From positions 1 to 64,000 of the forward strand of contig JAZSOS010000038.1 in the NCBI GenBank assembly GCA_045537045.1: a stretch of 64,000 nt of DNA, given 5' to 3'. This DNA comes from SIG480 sp045537045. GTDB lineage: Bacteria > Bacillota > Clostridia > Oscillospirales > JAAYXM01. Below the pieces are notes generated by a model. The model saw only the letters and a program-made list of their open reading frames with translations. It had not been told where the DNA came from and ran no database searches. The position numbers and the translations under genes are program-made. Below are positions 51,408-60,380 of the stretch, piece by piece (the first letter of the stretch is position 1; each line of letters begins with the position of its first letter).

Positions 51408-52632
51408 AAAGGTTATAGTAATAGGCGCGGGTGCTGCAGGTCTTCTTGCGGCAGGATTTGCCGGACGCGCGGGTGCGGATGTGCTTGTTCTTGAGAAAAA
51501 TCCGCAGCCGGGTAAAAAACTTAATATAACGGGAAAAGGCAGATGCAATGTAACAAACAACTGTGATTTTCGCGAGCTTTTAGAGAACATTCCGCAGAAT
51601 CCGCGGTTTATGTACAGCGCATTTTCGGCATTTTCGCCGCAGGATATGATGGAACTTCTGGAAAGTCTTGGTGTACGGTTAAAAACAGAGCGTGGATTTC
51701 GTGTTTTTCCGGAATCGGACAGTGCGCGAGAGGTTACCGATGCGCTGATTTTATTTGCAAAGCAAAACGGTGCAAGGATAAAGACAGAAACCGTTTGCGG
51801 CGTACTCGCCGAAGACGGAAGAGTAACCGGGGTAAAGACAAGGGAGGATACGTATGCGTGCGATTCGGTTATCGTTGCTACGGGTGGTGTGTCGTATCCG
51901 CTTACCGGATCTACCGGTGATGGGTATGCCTTTGCGGAAAGCTGCGGGCATACAGTAAGAAAACCGCAGGGGTCACTTATCCCCCTTGTGGGAGAGGGCG
52001 ATTTGTGCAGAGGTGCGCAGGGACTTACCCTTAAGAATGTTACACTTACGGCGAAAAACGAAAAAGGAACAGTGCTTTTTTCAGAGCTGGGCGAGATGCT
52101 GTTTACGCATTTCGGCTTGTCCGGTCCACTCGTTCTTTCGGCAAGCGCGCATATGCGAGATTTTGAAAATGAAAAATACCATGTGCTTATTGATTTAAAG
52201 CCGGGACTTACGCATGAAAAGCTTGAGGAGAGAATTTTGCGCGATATAGAAGAAAAGAAGAATAAGGATATGAGAAATCTTCTGCGCGGTCTTCTTCCTT
52301 CGGGCATTATCCCTATTGTCCTTGCGAAAAGCCACATAGAGGCTAATGTGAAGGCGAATACACTTACACGTGAGATGCGCCGTGCGTTGCGTGACACGCT
52401 TAAAGGTTTGCGTATAGATATAGACGGCAAGCGCCCGATTGCAGAGGCAGTCATAACCTCAGGTGGCGTGAATGTCCGTGAAATAAATCCGAAAACAATG
52501 GAATCCAAAATCACAAGCGGATTATTCTTTGCCGGTGAAGTAATAGACGTTGATGCATATACAGGAGGCTTCAATCTCCAGATAGCATGGTCGACGGCAT
52601 ACTCGGCAGGAACGTATTCTGCGGCAGAATAA
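51400..52632 (+). CDS. HI0933/YhiN family flavoprotein
   Basis: This FAD-binding oxidoreductase-like protein of 410 residues has an N-terminal Rossmann motif VIGAGAAGLLAAG and the family-typical GKKLNITGKGRCNVTN. ATGGVSYPLTGSTGDGYA is in the middle, and the C-terminal FAD contact is FFAGEVIDVDAYTGGFNLQIAWSTAYSAG. The physiological substrate is unknown. The ATG at 51400 overlaps the rpiR stop by 8 nt. It is often found beside cmk in Clostridia, as here. Confidence 0.93.
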   Translation: MSKKVIVIGAGAAGLLAAGFAGRAGADVLVLEKNPQPGKKLNITGKGRCNVTNNCDFRELLENIPQNPRFMYSAFSAFSPQDMMELLESLGVRLKTERGFRVFPESDSAREVTDALILFAKQNGARIKTETVCGVLAEDGRVTGVKTREDTYACDSVIVATGGVSYPLTGSTGDGYAFAESCGHTVRKPQGSLIPLVGEGDLCRGAQGLTLKNVTLTAKNEKGTVLFSELGEMLFTHFGLSGPLVLSASAHMRDFENEKYHVLIDLKPGLTHEKLEERILRDIEEKKNKDMRNLLRGLLPSGIIPIVLAKSHIEANVKANTLTREMRRALRDTLKGLRIDIDGKRPIAEAVITSGGVNVREINPKTMESKITSGLFFAGEVIDVDAYTGGFNLQIAWSTAYSAGTYSAAE

Positions 52633-52645
52633 AGGAGAGAACGTT

Positions 52646-53320
52646 ATGAATAAGTGTGCAATAGCGATTGACGGACCGAGCGGTGCGGGTAAAAGCACAA
52701 TATCAAAATTGCTTGCAAAGGAGCTTGGCTTTACATATGTCGACACCGGCGCGATATATCGCACGGTAGGTGTTTATGTGAAGCGCACGGGTGCAAATCC
52801 AAAGGACGCTGCAGAAGTGGAAAAATTGCTCCCCTTAATTAATATTGAAATAGCTCACCGCGACGGAGTTCAGCGTTTGTTCTTGAATGGGGACGATGTA
52901 ACGGATGAAATCCGCGAGCATGTCATTTCAGGATATGCATCCGATGTGTCGGCTATTCCTGCAGTGCGTGCGTTTCTGCTTGAGATGCAGCGCGAGTTTG
53001 CAAGGCGTGACAACGTTATAATGGATGGGCGCGATATCGGAACGGTTGTCCTTCCGGATGCGCGCATAAAGATTTTCCTTACAGCGACGGATGAAGACCG
53101 TGCGAAGAGAAGATATGACGAGCTGATTCATAAAGGGCAGAATGTTTCTTTTGAGACTGTGCTTTCGGATATGCGTGCGAGGGATAAGCAGGACTCAAGC
53201 CGCAGCGTTGCACCTCTTGCGGCGGCGGAGGATGCGATAACGGTTGATACTACCGGGAATACGCTGGAGAAGAGCGTAGAGCTTCTTAAAAACATAATAA
53301 AAGAGAGGTTGGATGGCTGA
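52646..53320 (+). CDS. cmk: Cytidylate kinase
   Basis: Cmk phosphorylates CMP and dCMP. The 224-residue protein has the P-loop DGPSGAGKST (9-18), YVDTGAIYRTVG, DGRDIGTVVLPDA and the lid DKQDSSR. AAAGGAGAG precedes the ATG. It overlaps plsC by one base (TGATG). Confidence 0.97.
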   Translation: MNKCAIAIDGPSGAGKSTISKLLAKELGFTYVDTGAIYRTVGVYVKRTGANPKDAAEVEKLLPLINIEIAHRDGVQRLFLNGDDVTDEIREHVISGYASDVSAIPAVRAFLLEMQREFARRDNVIMDGRDIGTVVLPDARIKIFLTATDEDRAKRRYDELIHKGQNVSFETVLSDMRARDKQDSSRSVAPLAAAEDAITVDTTGNTLEKSVELLKNIIKERLDG

Positions 53321-53913
53321 TGCGGTTTTATAAATTTCTTGTTTCTGTTGTAATTCCGGTTTTTCGACTTTTCTTCCGTGTGAGAATTACCGGCAAGGAG
53401 AATGTGCCGGAGGGCGCGACTGTTGTGTGCGCGAACCATACCTCAATGCTGGATCCGTTTTTTGCCGTTATGCTGTTTGAAAAAGCCGATCTTCCAGTGT
53501 TTATGGGGAAGATTGAGCTTTTCCGCGTTCCGGTAATAGGTACGCTTCTTAGAAAGATTGAGGCAATTCCTGTTGACCGGGGGTCTACTTCAATGTCCAC
53601 GCTTCGCGATGCCATCAATCATCTTAAAAATGGCAGAAAGATCGTTATCTTCCCGGAAGGCACACGAGTGTCGGGCGAGGCTGACGTTGCCGGCGCAAAG
53701 ACTGGCGCTGCAATGATTGCCTGCCGTGCAGGTGCTTCAATGCTTCCTGTTTTTATAAGCGGGAAAAAGCGTCTTTTTGGTCGTGTGGATGTAATCGTCG
53801 GAACGCCTGTCCGGACAGATTCGTTCGAGGGAAGCGGCAACACAAAGTATAAAGCCGTGGTAGAGCGGGTTTTCGGCGACATACTTGCGCTTGGAAAGGG
53901 CGGTGAAGCCTGA
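53320..53913 (+). CDS. plsC: 1-acylglycerol-3-phosphate acyltransferase
   Basis: PlsC acylates lysophosphatidic acid to phosphatidic acid at the membrane. The 197-residue protein has an N-terminal hydrophobic segment, the NHTSMLDPF motif (HX4D), the Gly-Lys-Ile-Glu region and FPEGTR. It overlaps cmk and the ispH fusion by one base each, so the cmk-plsC-ispH order is tightly coupled. Confidence 0.95.
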   Translation: MRFYKFLVSVVIPVFRLFFRVRITGKENVPEGATVVCANHTSMLDPFFAVMLFEKADLPVFMGKIELFRVPVIGTLLRKIEAIPVDRGSTSMSTLRDAINHLKNGRKIVIFPEGTRVSGEADVAGAKTGAAMIACRAGASMLPVFISGKKRLFGRVDVIVGTPVRTDSFEGSGNTKYKAVVERVFGDILALGKGGEA

Positions 53914-55952
53914 TGGCAAAGGTGACCGTTGCGAAAACCGCGGGCTTCTGCTTCGGTGTACGGCGTGCGGTGGATATGGCGGAAAAGCTCGGACGTGAAG
54001 GCGTGCGAGCATGTACAATAGGCCCGATAATTCACAATGCACACGTTGTAGAGCATCTTAAATCGCTTGGGGTACCGAGCGTAGACTCGGCAGCGCAGGT
54101 GCCGGAAGGCAGTCTTGCGGTTATCCGCTCACACGGCGTGGCAAAAAGCGTTTATGACGAGCTTGCGTCCCGAAAAATTGAATATGTGGATGCTACGTGC
54201 CCGTATGTTATGCGTATCCACAATATCGTCCGCGAAAAATCCGAGGATGGATGTGAGGTCATAATCGTCGGAAAAAGATCGCATCCGGAGGTTCTCGGTA
54301 TCGCAGGACAGTGTTTACACTCAGAAATCGTCGGTTCGGCGGAAGAAATGTCAAAACTTTTTAAAAACCGTCCTGAGCTTAGAGCCAGGCGGGTTTGCGC
54401 TGTTTCTCAGACCACTGTCGGAAGAAAAATTTGGGAAAGTTGCGTAAAAATTTTAAAAAAAGTGTGTACAAATTGCGAAATATTTGATACAATATGTCTC
54501 GCGACCGATAAACGACAGACCGAAGCTGCAAGCCTGGCATCGGAATCAGACGTTATGGTTGTAATCGGGGACAGGACAAGCTCAAATACTCAGGAGCTTG
54601 TTGCGATATGTACTTCCGTGTGTCCGAAGGTTATCCGCGTTGAGAACGCAGAAGAGATTGATCTCTCCGAAATTCGCGGCGCAGAGAGTATCGGAATCAC
54701 GGCGGGCGCATCGACACCCGATTGGATAATTAAGGAGGTAAAAGGCAAGATGAGCGAAGAAATCAAGAACTTTGAGGGAGAATCTTTTGAGGAGTTACTT
54801 TTAAGTTCTCTCAAAACTTTTAATAATGGAGATAAGGTTGTCGGCGTGATAACAGCAATCACCCCGTCCGATATTCAGGTAGACCTTGGCGCAAAGTACG
54901 CCGGTTATATCCCGTATTCAGAAATCGGCGAAGATGCAGAAGCAGATAAGTATAAAGTCGGCGACGAGATTGAGTGCTCCGTTGTCCGTGTAAACGATGT
55001 TGAAGGAATTATCACACTTTCCAAGAAGCGTCTTGACGCTATAAAGGGTTGGGATGATGTAGAGCTTGCACGTCAGGACAAGACTACTGTTGAAGGTACC
55101 GTTACAGATGTAAACGCAGGCGGTGTTGTAGTTACCGTTCGCGGACTCCGCGTTTTCGTTCCGGCATCACAGTCCGGACTTCCGAAGAGCGCAGACTTAA
55201 ACGATCTTCTCAAGAAGAAGGTTCAGCTTAAGATTAAAGAAGTCAACCGTCCGCGCCGTCGCATCGTTGGTTCTATCCGCGAGGTTGCGGCAGAGGCTCG
55301 CCGTGAGGCTCAGGAGCGCGTATGGGCAGACATCGAGGTCGGCAAGGAGTACAAGGGCGTTGTTCGTTCCCTCGCTTCTTACGGCGCATTTATCGACATC
55401 GGTGGTGTTGACGGAATGCTCCACATTTCCGAAATGACATGGGGACGCATCGGCCATCCGTCCGAGATGTTCAAGGAAGGTCAGGAGGTTGACGTTTTCG
55501 TTCTCGCTCTTGATGCTGAAAAGAAGAAGATTTCCCTTGGCTACAAGAAGGCAGAGGACAATCCGTGGCTTAAGTTCAAGGCAGCTTACAATGTAGAGGA
55601 TACCGCAAAGGTCAAGATTGTTAAGCTTATGCCGTTTGGTGCATTTGCAGAGATTGTTCCGGGAGTTGACGGTCTTATCCACATTTCCCAGATTACAAAC
55701 ACACGTATCGCAAAGGTAAGCGATGCACTTAAGGAAGGCGACGAGGTAGAGGCTAAGATCATCGCAGTTGACGAAGAGAATCAGAAGATTTCTCTCTCTA
55801 TGCGTGCTCTTATCCCGGGTGAAGCCGCTCCGGCAGAGACTGCTGCAGAAGAAGCTCCGGAAGATACCGAAGAGCTCGTTGCAACCTCTGGTGAGGAGAA
55901 CGACATCCTCCCTGAAGAGACAGTTGCAGAGGACGCAGCTGACGCTGAGTAA
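53913..55952 (+). CDS. ispH: IspH-ribosomal protein S1 fusion
   Basis: The 679-residue protein joins two proteins. Residues 1 to about 278 are HMBPP reductase (last MEP pathway step), with the three 4Fe-4S cysteines C13 (GFCFGVRRAV), C96 (DATCPYV) and C195 (DTICLATDKRQ). From about 300 on there are four S1 RNA-binding repeats (about 305-372, 385-455, 473-545 and 558-630) with an acidic tail. This fusion is a known clostridial arrangement. The S1 part uses codons of highly expressed genes, the IspH part does not. An internal AAGGAGGT with an in-frame ATG (codon 280) sits at the junction, described separately. Confidence 0.95.
   Translation: MAKVTVAKTAGFCFGVRRAVDMAEKLGREGVRACTIGPIIHNAHVVEHLKSLGVPSVDSAAQVPEGSLAVIRSHGVAKSVYDELASRKIEYVDATCPYVMRIHNIVREKSEDGCEVIIVGKRSHPEVLGIAGQCLHSEIVGSAEEMSKLFKNRPELRARRVCAVSQTTVGRKIWESCVKILKKVCTNCEIFDTICLATDKRQTEAASLASESDVMVVIGDRTSSNTQELVAICTSVCPKVIRVENAEEIDLSEIRGAESIGITAGASTPDWIIKEVKGKMSEEIKNFEGESFEELLLSSLKTFNNGDKVVGVITAITPSDIQVDLGAKYAGYIPYSEIGEDAEADKYKVGDEIECSVVRVNDVEGIITLSKKRLDAIKGWDDVELARQDKTTVEGTVTDVNAGGVVVTVRGLRVFVPASQSGLPKSADLNDLLKKKVQLKIKEVNRPRRRIVGSIREVAAEARREAQERVWADIEVGKEYKGVVRSLASYGAFIDIGGVDGMLHISEMTWGRIGHPSEMFKEGQEVDVFVLALDAEKKKISLGYKKAEDNPWLKFKAAYNVEDTAKVKIVKLMPFGAFAEIVPGVDGLIHISQITNTRIAKVSDALKEGDEVEAKIIAVDEENQKISLSMRALIPGEAAPAETAAEEAPEDTEELVATSGEENDILPEETVAEDAADAE
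54732..54752 (+). promoter_or_regulatory. Internal ribosome-binding site and start for free S1
   Basis: AAGGAGGT (54732-54739), a full match to the anti-Shine-Dalgarno, lies 10 nt before an in-frame ATG at 54750 (codon 280), exactly between the IspH and S1 parts. Initiation there would give a 400-residue S1. Confidence 0.65.
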
Positions 55953-55971
55953 TTAAAACAGAACATATACC

Positions 55972-56003
55972 AAAAACCGTCTGTGTTACCGCAGGCGGTT
56001 TTT
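55972..56003 (+). terminator. Intrinsic terminator after ispH-rpsA
   Basis: AAAAACCGTCTG (55972-55983) pairs with CAGGCGGTTTTT (55992-56003) with one G-T pair, ending in T residues. Confidence 0.8.
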
Positions 56004-56047
56004 AATGTTCCCAAAACTGAACAATCTGTAAATTCTCGCTTCTTTGA

Positions 56048-56076
56048 TTGACTTTGTAAATTTGCGGTAATAAAAT
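56048..56076 (+). promoter_or_regulatory. Sigma-A promoter of the ABC exporter pair
   Basis: TTGACT (56048-56053) and TAAAAT (56071-56076) have a 17-nt spacer. Confidence 0.75.
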
Positions 56077-56121
56077 AATCAATATGGATTATTATGCAAA
56101 AAACACGTTGGAGGTAGGAGA

Positions 56122-57852
56122 ATGATTCGGAAGCTTCTTGGCTGCGTCGGTAAATACAAACTGCCGGCAATACTCTCGCCGATATTCATATCGCTTGAAG
56201 TAGTTATGGAAATATTCATTCCGCTTCTCATGTCAAAGATTATCGACGTGGGAATAAAAGGCGGAGCGGGTGTCGGCTATATTGTCAAAGTCGGTGGGCT
56301 GATGGTACTTATGTCTCTGTTTTCACTTACGTTCGGTGTGCTGTCGGGAAGATATGCATCCGTTGCGAGCACCGGCTTTGCAAAGAATGTCCGCAAGCGT
56401 ATGTTTGACAAAATTCAGGACTTTTCCTTTGCCAATGTCGATAAGTTTTCCACGGCGTCGCTCGTAACTCGCCTTACCACGGACGTAACGTTTGTTCAGC
56501 ATGCATTTATGATGGTTATACGTATGATGGTGCGGTCTCCTGTTATGCTTGTCAGCGCAACGGTGCTTGCCGTTTCGATAAATGCAGAGCTTGCGCGCGT
56601 GTTTTTCGTTGCAATTCCGGTGCTTGCGGTTGCGCTTTCTTTTATATCAATAAAAGCATTTCCGCGCTTTAAACAGATGTTCACAAAATACGATGCGATG
56701 AACTCGGCTGTTCAGGAGGGACTTGTTGCAATCCGCGTTGTAAAGGCGTATAACAGAGAAGAGCACGAAAACGGCAAATTCTCAAAAGCGGCAGAGGGTG
56801 TTATGAACGCCCAAAGACGTGCAGAGCGCGTGCTTATCATGAATATGCCGATAATGCAGGTCGTTATGTATTCATGCATAATTGCGGTTCTGTGGCTCGG
56901 CGGCAACCTTATTTCCGTCGGTGGTATGGAAACAGGGGAGCTTATAAGCTTTATAAGCTACATCACACAGATACTCATGTCGCTTATGGGACTTTCGATG
57001 TGTTTTGTAAGCATTATCATGTCACGCGCGTCCGTTGTGCGTATATGCGAGGTGCTTGACGAAGATATAGATATAAAGAACAACGTTGCAGGAAAGATGG
57101 AAGTTGAAAACGGCGAGATTGTTTTTGACAACGTTTCGTTCTCATATTCCGGTGACAAGAGCAAATGTGCGCTTGATGGCATAAGCTTTAAAATCAACTC
57201 CGGCGAGACCGTTGGAATGATTGGCGGAACAGGTTCGGGAAAGACAACGCTTGTATCGCTTATCCCGCGTCTTTACGATGTAAGCGAAGGCATGGTGTCC
57301 GTCGGCGGGTGCGATGTGCGCGACTATGACCTTAACGCGCTTCGTGATTCCGTGGCGATGGTTTTGCAGAACAATGTGCTGTTCTCGGGTACGATAGAGG
57401 AAAATCTCCGCTGGGGAAATGAAAACGCAACGCGTGAGGAAATTGAGTCGGCATGCAAGCGTGCTGCGGCACACGATTTTATAAGTGCGTTTCCGGACGG
57501 ATATGAAACTCAGCTCGGACAGGGCGGCGTAAACCTCTCCGGCGGTCAAAAGCAGAGAGTGTGTATTGCGCGTGCGCTCCTGAAGCATCCGAAGATAATA
57601 ATTCTTGATGACAGCACAAGCGCGGTCGATACGTCAACTGACAAGAAAATACGCGATGCATTCCGAGCATCTCTTGCAGACACGACAAAAATAATCATTG
57701 CGCAGCGTGTGTCATCCGTCAGCGATGCGGATAAGATAATCGTTCTTGATGCCGGAGGTATAAATGCGATAGGAACGCATGAAGAACTTCTCTGCTCAAA
57801 TGAAATTTACCGTGAAATTCACGATTCTCAGCAGAAGGTGGTGGAGCAGTAA
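56122..57852 (+). CDS. ABC exporter half-transporter, degenerate NBD
   Basis: This 576-residue half-transporter has six membrane helices (to about 310) followed by an ATP-binding domain with Walker A GGTGSGKTT and signature LSGGQKQR. Walker B reads ILDDSTSAVD: the catalytic Glu is Asp (D497). That is the mark of the degenerate half in heterodimeric exporters such as TM287/288 or BmrCD. The ATG follows GGAGGTAGGAG. It overlaps the partner gene by one base. The substrate is unknown, drug or lipid being the usual guesses. Confidence 0.93.
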   Translation: MIRKLLGCVGKYKLPAILSPIFISLEVVMEIFIPLLMSKIIDVGIKGGAGVGYIVKVGGLMVLMSLFSLTFGVLSGRYASVASTGFAKNVRKRMFDKIQDFSFANVDKFSTASLVTRLTTDVTFVQHAFMMVIRMMVRSPVMLVSATVLAVSINAELARVFFVAIPVLAVALSFISIKAFPRFKQMFTKYDAMNSAVQEGLVAIRVVKAYNREEHENGKFSKAAEGVMNAQRRAERVLIMNMPIMQVVMYSCIIAVLWLGGNLISVGGMETGELISFISYITQILMSLMGLSMCFVSIIMSRASVVRICEVLDEDIDIKNNVAGKMEVENGEIVFDNVSFSYSGDKSKCALDGISFKINSGETVGMIGGTGSGKTTLVSLIPRLYDVSEGMVSVGGCDVRDYDLNALRDSVAMVLQNNVLFSGTIEENLRWGNENATREEIESACKRAAAHDFISAFPDGYETQLGQGGVNLSGGQKQRVCIARALLKHPKIIILDDSTSAVDTSTDKKIRDAFRASLADTTKIIIAQRVSSVSDADKIIVLDAGGINAIGTHEELLCSNEIYREIHDSQQKVVEQ

Positions 57853-59762
57853 TGGCAAACGGAAGACCTATGCATGGCCCCGGCGGCCCACGCGGAAGAA
57901 GAGGGATGCAGAAGCCGAAGAACGCAGGGCAGACAATACTTCGCCTTCTCGGTTATATGGGAAGCCAGAAGCATCTGCTTGTGCTGGTGTTTTTGGGGAT
58001 ACTCTGCAGTTCTCTTGCAGGCGTAGCGGGAACATATTTTCTGAAACCTGTAATCAATTCGATTGAAGCAGGGCTTGCGGACGGTAGCTTTGATGTAGCT
58101 GCTTTTGCGGCAAAGCTTGCTCTTATGGGGTGCGTATATACCGTTGGTGTTGCGGGTGCATATATGTACAGCCGCCTTATGATGAATATTTCCACTGAAA
58201 CGATGCGAAGGATTCGTGTGGATACATTTACCCGCCTGCAGAGCTTGCCGATAAAATATTTTGATACGCATACTCACGGTGAAATAATGAGCCGCTTTAC
58301 AAACGATACCGACACACTCCGCGAGATGCTCAGTCAGGGTATACCCCAGATGTTTTCGTCCGGTGTGACGATTATCGGCGTGTTTATACTTATGTGTATA
58401 TTGAGCCCTGTTCTTACGGCTCTCATTGTCGTTATGGTTTTTGTGATAACCTTTACCGTGAAGCTTATCGGAGTCCAGAGTGCGAAATACTTCAAGCGGC
58501 AGCAGAAGGCGATAGGTGCTGTTAACGGATATATAGAAGAAATGATAGAAGGGCAGAAGGTTGTAAAGGTTTTCTGCCACGAGGAAAAATCGAAAGAGGC
58601 ATTTGGAAAAATCAATGAGGAGCTTTTTGATGCGGCATCAAATGCAAATACCTTTGCCAGCGTCCTTGGTCCTATTACGAACAATTTCTCATATATCAAC
58701 TATGCGCTTACCGCAACCATAGGTGCGGCACTCGCAGTTGGCGGAGTTCTGGATATAGGAACCGTTGCGTCGTTTCTTCAGTCCACGCGCTCGTTCTTCC
58801 AGCCGATAACGCAGATTTCTCAGCAGTTCAATTCCATCATAAATGCACTTGCGGGTGCAGAACGTATATTTGAGCTTATAGATGAAACTCCGGAACGGGA
58901 TGACGGAACGGTAACGCTTGTGTACGCTGAACGAAAAGAAGACGGAACGCTTCGTGAATCGGAAAAGCGGACGGGTGTATGGGCGTGGAAGGAGCTGATG
59001 CCGGACGGCAGCGTTAAATATACCGAGGTTTCGGGCGATGTCCGTTTTGAAAATGTTGTTTTCGGATATGATAATGACAAAACTGTTCTCAATGGAATAT
59101 CGCTTTACGCAAAGCCGGGGCAGAAAATTGCGTTTGTAGGCTCTACCGGAGCGGGAAAGACGACTATAACAAATCTTATAAATCGCTTCTATGATGTTCC
59201 GGACGGGAAAATCACTTACGATGGGATAAATATTAATAAGATAAGAAAAAGCGATTTGCGCCGCTCTCTCGGTATGGTGCTTCAGGATACGCACCTTTTC
59301 ACCGGAACTGTTGCGGAAAACATCCGCTACGGTAATCTCAACGCAACGGATGAGGAGATTGTTCGTGCCGCGAAGCTTGCAAACGCTCATTCGTTTATCA
59401 CGCATCTTCCCGACGGATACGACACGGTGCTTACCTCCGACGGCGTAAACTTAAGTCAGGGACAGCGCCAGCTTCTTGCAATTGCCCGTGCTGCCGTAGC
59501 AGACCCGCCGGTGCTGATACTTGATGAGGCGACAAGCTCGATTGACACAAGAACAGAAGCCCTTATTGAAAAAGGGATGGATACGCTTATGGAAGGAAGA
59601 ACGGTGTTCGTAATTGCGCACCGCCTTTCCACAGTACGCAACGCAAAGGCGATAATGGTTCTTGAAAACGGAGAGATAATTGAGCGGGGTACGCATGAGG
59701 ACCTCTTAAAACAGCGCGGAAAGTACTATCAGTTATACACCGGAATGTTCGAGCTGGAATAA
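57852..59762 (+). CDS. ABC exporter half-transporter, canonical NBD
   Basis: This is the 636-residue partner of the preceding gene. After a basic Gly/Pro/Arg-rich start (about 35 residues) it has six membrane helices and an ATP-binding domain with Walker A GSTGAGKTT, Walker B LILDEATSS with the catalytic Glu (E559), and a signature written LSQGQRQL. An extra strand-rich insertion of about 40 residues precedes the ATP domain (about 345-395). It overlaps the first gene by one base. Confidence 0.93.
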   Translation: MANGRPMHGPGGPRGRRGMQKPKNAGQTILRLLGYMGSQKHLLVLVFLGILCSSLAGVAGTYFLKPVINSIEAGLADGSFDVAAFAAKLALMGCVYTVGVAGAYMYSRLMMNISTETMRRIRVDTFTRLQSLPIKYFDTHTHGEIMSRFTNDTDTLREMLSQGIPQMFSSGVTIIGVFILMCILSPVLTALIVVMVFVITFTVKLIGVQSAKYFKRQQKAIGAVNGYIEEMIEGQKVVKVFCHEEKSKEAFGKINEELFDAASNANTFASVLGPITNNFSYINYALTATIGAALAVGGVLDIGTVASFLQSTRSFFQPITQISQQFNSIINALAGAERIFELIDETPERDDGTVTLVYAERKEDGTLRESEKRTGVWAWKELMPDGSVKYTEVSGDVRFENVVFGYDNDKTVLNGISLYAKPGQKIAFVGSTGAGKTTITNLINRFYDVPDGKITYDGININKIRKSDLRRSLGMVLQDTHLFTGTVAENIRYGNLNATDEEIVRAAKLANAHSFITHLPDGYDTVLTSDGVNLSQGQRQLLAIARAAVADPPVLILDEATSSIDTRTEALIEKGMDTLMEGRTVFVIAHRLSTVRNAKAIMVLENGEIIERGTHEDLLKQRGKYYQLYTGMFELE

Positions 59763-59787
59763 AAATGAAAAAAATTAAAAAAAACAC

Positions 59788-59817
59788 TTGACCTGACACA
59801 TTAACCTGTGTTACAAT
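59788..59817 (+). promoter_or_regulatory. Sigma-A promoter of rpmG-secE-nusG
   Basis: TTGACC (59788-59793) and TACAAT (59812-59817) have an 18-nt spacer. Confidence 0.75.
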
Positions 59818-59825
59818 GTATATTA

Positions 59826-59955
59826 CCTGTGAAAGGTTTATTTTTCGTGCTCTTTTTTAAAAGCTGCACTTAAACCTACGCGGGAGAAACAAAAAGTTTC
59901 CGCGAAGCCGTAATGGCTGTCAGGGAGGCAAATTATTCTTTGGAGGCCGAAAATT
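59826..59955 (+). promoter_or_regulatory. Structured 5' leader of rpmG-secE-nusG
   Basis: About 130 nt of untranslated leader shows three successive foldings. AGGTTTA near 59835 pairs with TAAACCT near 59872 and encloses GTGC..CTTTT/AAAAG..GCAC. CGCGG..GAAAC pairs with GTTTC..CGCG around AAAAA (about 59880-59905). AGCC/GGCT is a small third hairpin. Two purine-rich sites follow, GGGAGG and GGAGG. I do not recognise the family; autoregulation by a product of the operon is possible. Confidence 0.45.
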
Positions 59956-60105
59956 ATGAGAACAAAAATCACGCTCGTTTGCACAGAATGCAAGCGCAGA
60001 AACTACGACACAATGAAGGAAAAGAAGAACACACCGGACAGACTCGAGCTTAAGAAGCATTGCCCGTTCTGCCGTAAGCATACCCTTCACAGAGAATCCA
60101 AGTAA
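59956..60105 (+). CDS. rpmG: 50S ribosomal protein L33, zinc-binding form
   Basis: The 49-residue protein begins MRTKITLVCTECKRRNY and ends HTLHRESK. Two CxxC pairs (CTEC and CPFC) mark the zinc-binding form. TTTGGAGG lies upstream of the ATG. It begins the rpmG-secE-nusG group, the usual order in Firmicutes. Confidence 0.96.
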   Translation: MRTKITLVCTECKRRNYDTMKEKKNTPDRLELKKHCPFCRKHTLHRESK

Positions 60106-60149
60106 TCTGTTTTTCTTTCCTCAATTACAAATGAAAGGGTGTGCACAGA

Positions 60150-60365
60150 ATGGCTGAGAAAAAAGTCGAGAAGAAAAAGCGCGGCGGCATTGCTTTATGG
60201 TTCCGCGAAATGAAGAGTGAGCTTAAGAAGGTCACATGGCCGACAGCTTCGCAGGTGTATAAGAACACCGTTATCGTTCTTATCGTGTGCGCAATTTTTG
60301 CTGTTATCACCGGCGTTATGGACATTGTGCTCAAATACGGAGTTTCGCTTCTCCACAACATATAA
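60150..60365 (+). CDS. secE: Preprotein translocase subunit SecE
   Basis: SecE is the single-span clamp of the SecYEG channel. The 71-residue protein has a basic start, the amphipathic WFREMKSELKKVTWPT motif and one membrane helix (TVIVLIVCAIFAVITGVM). The ATG at 60150 gives MAEKKVEKK; a GTG at 60141 is less likely. GAAAGGGTG lies upstream. Confidence 0.95.
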   Translation: MAEKKVEKKKRGGIALWFREMKSELKKVTWPTASQVYKNTVIVLIVCAIFAVITGVMDIVLKYGVSLLHNI

Positions 60366-60380
60366 CGGGGGAGAACGGAA

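Noticed and set aside
51132..52574. 480-codon minus-strand open frame across the flavoprotein gene
   Set aside because: The + strand encodes a complete HI0933-type flavoprotein with FAD motifs. The minus frame has biased Ser/Arg/Phe composition and no motif.
54455..54500. Possible promoter (TACAAT) inside the IspH part ahead of the S1 part
   Set aside because: No acceptable -35 at 16-18 nt. The internal ribosome-binding site is the stronger explanation for separate S1 expression.
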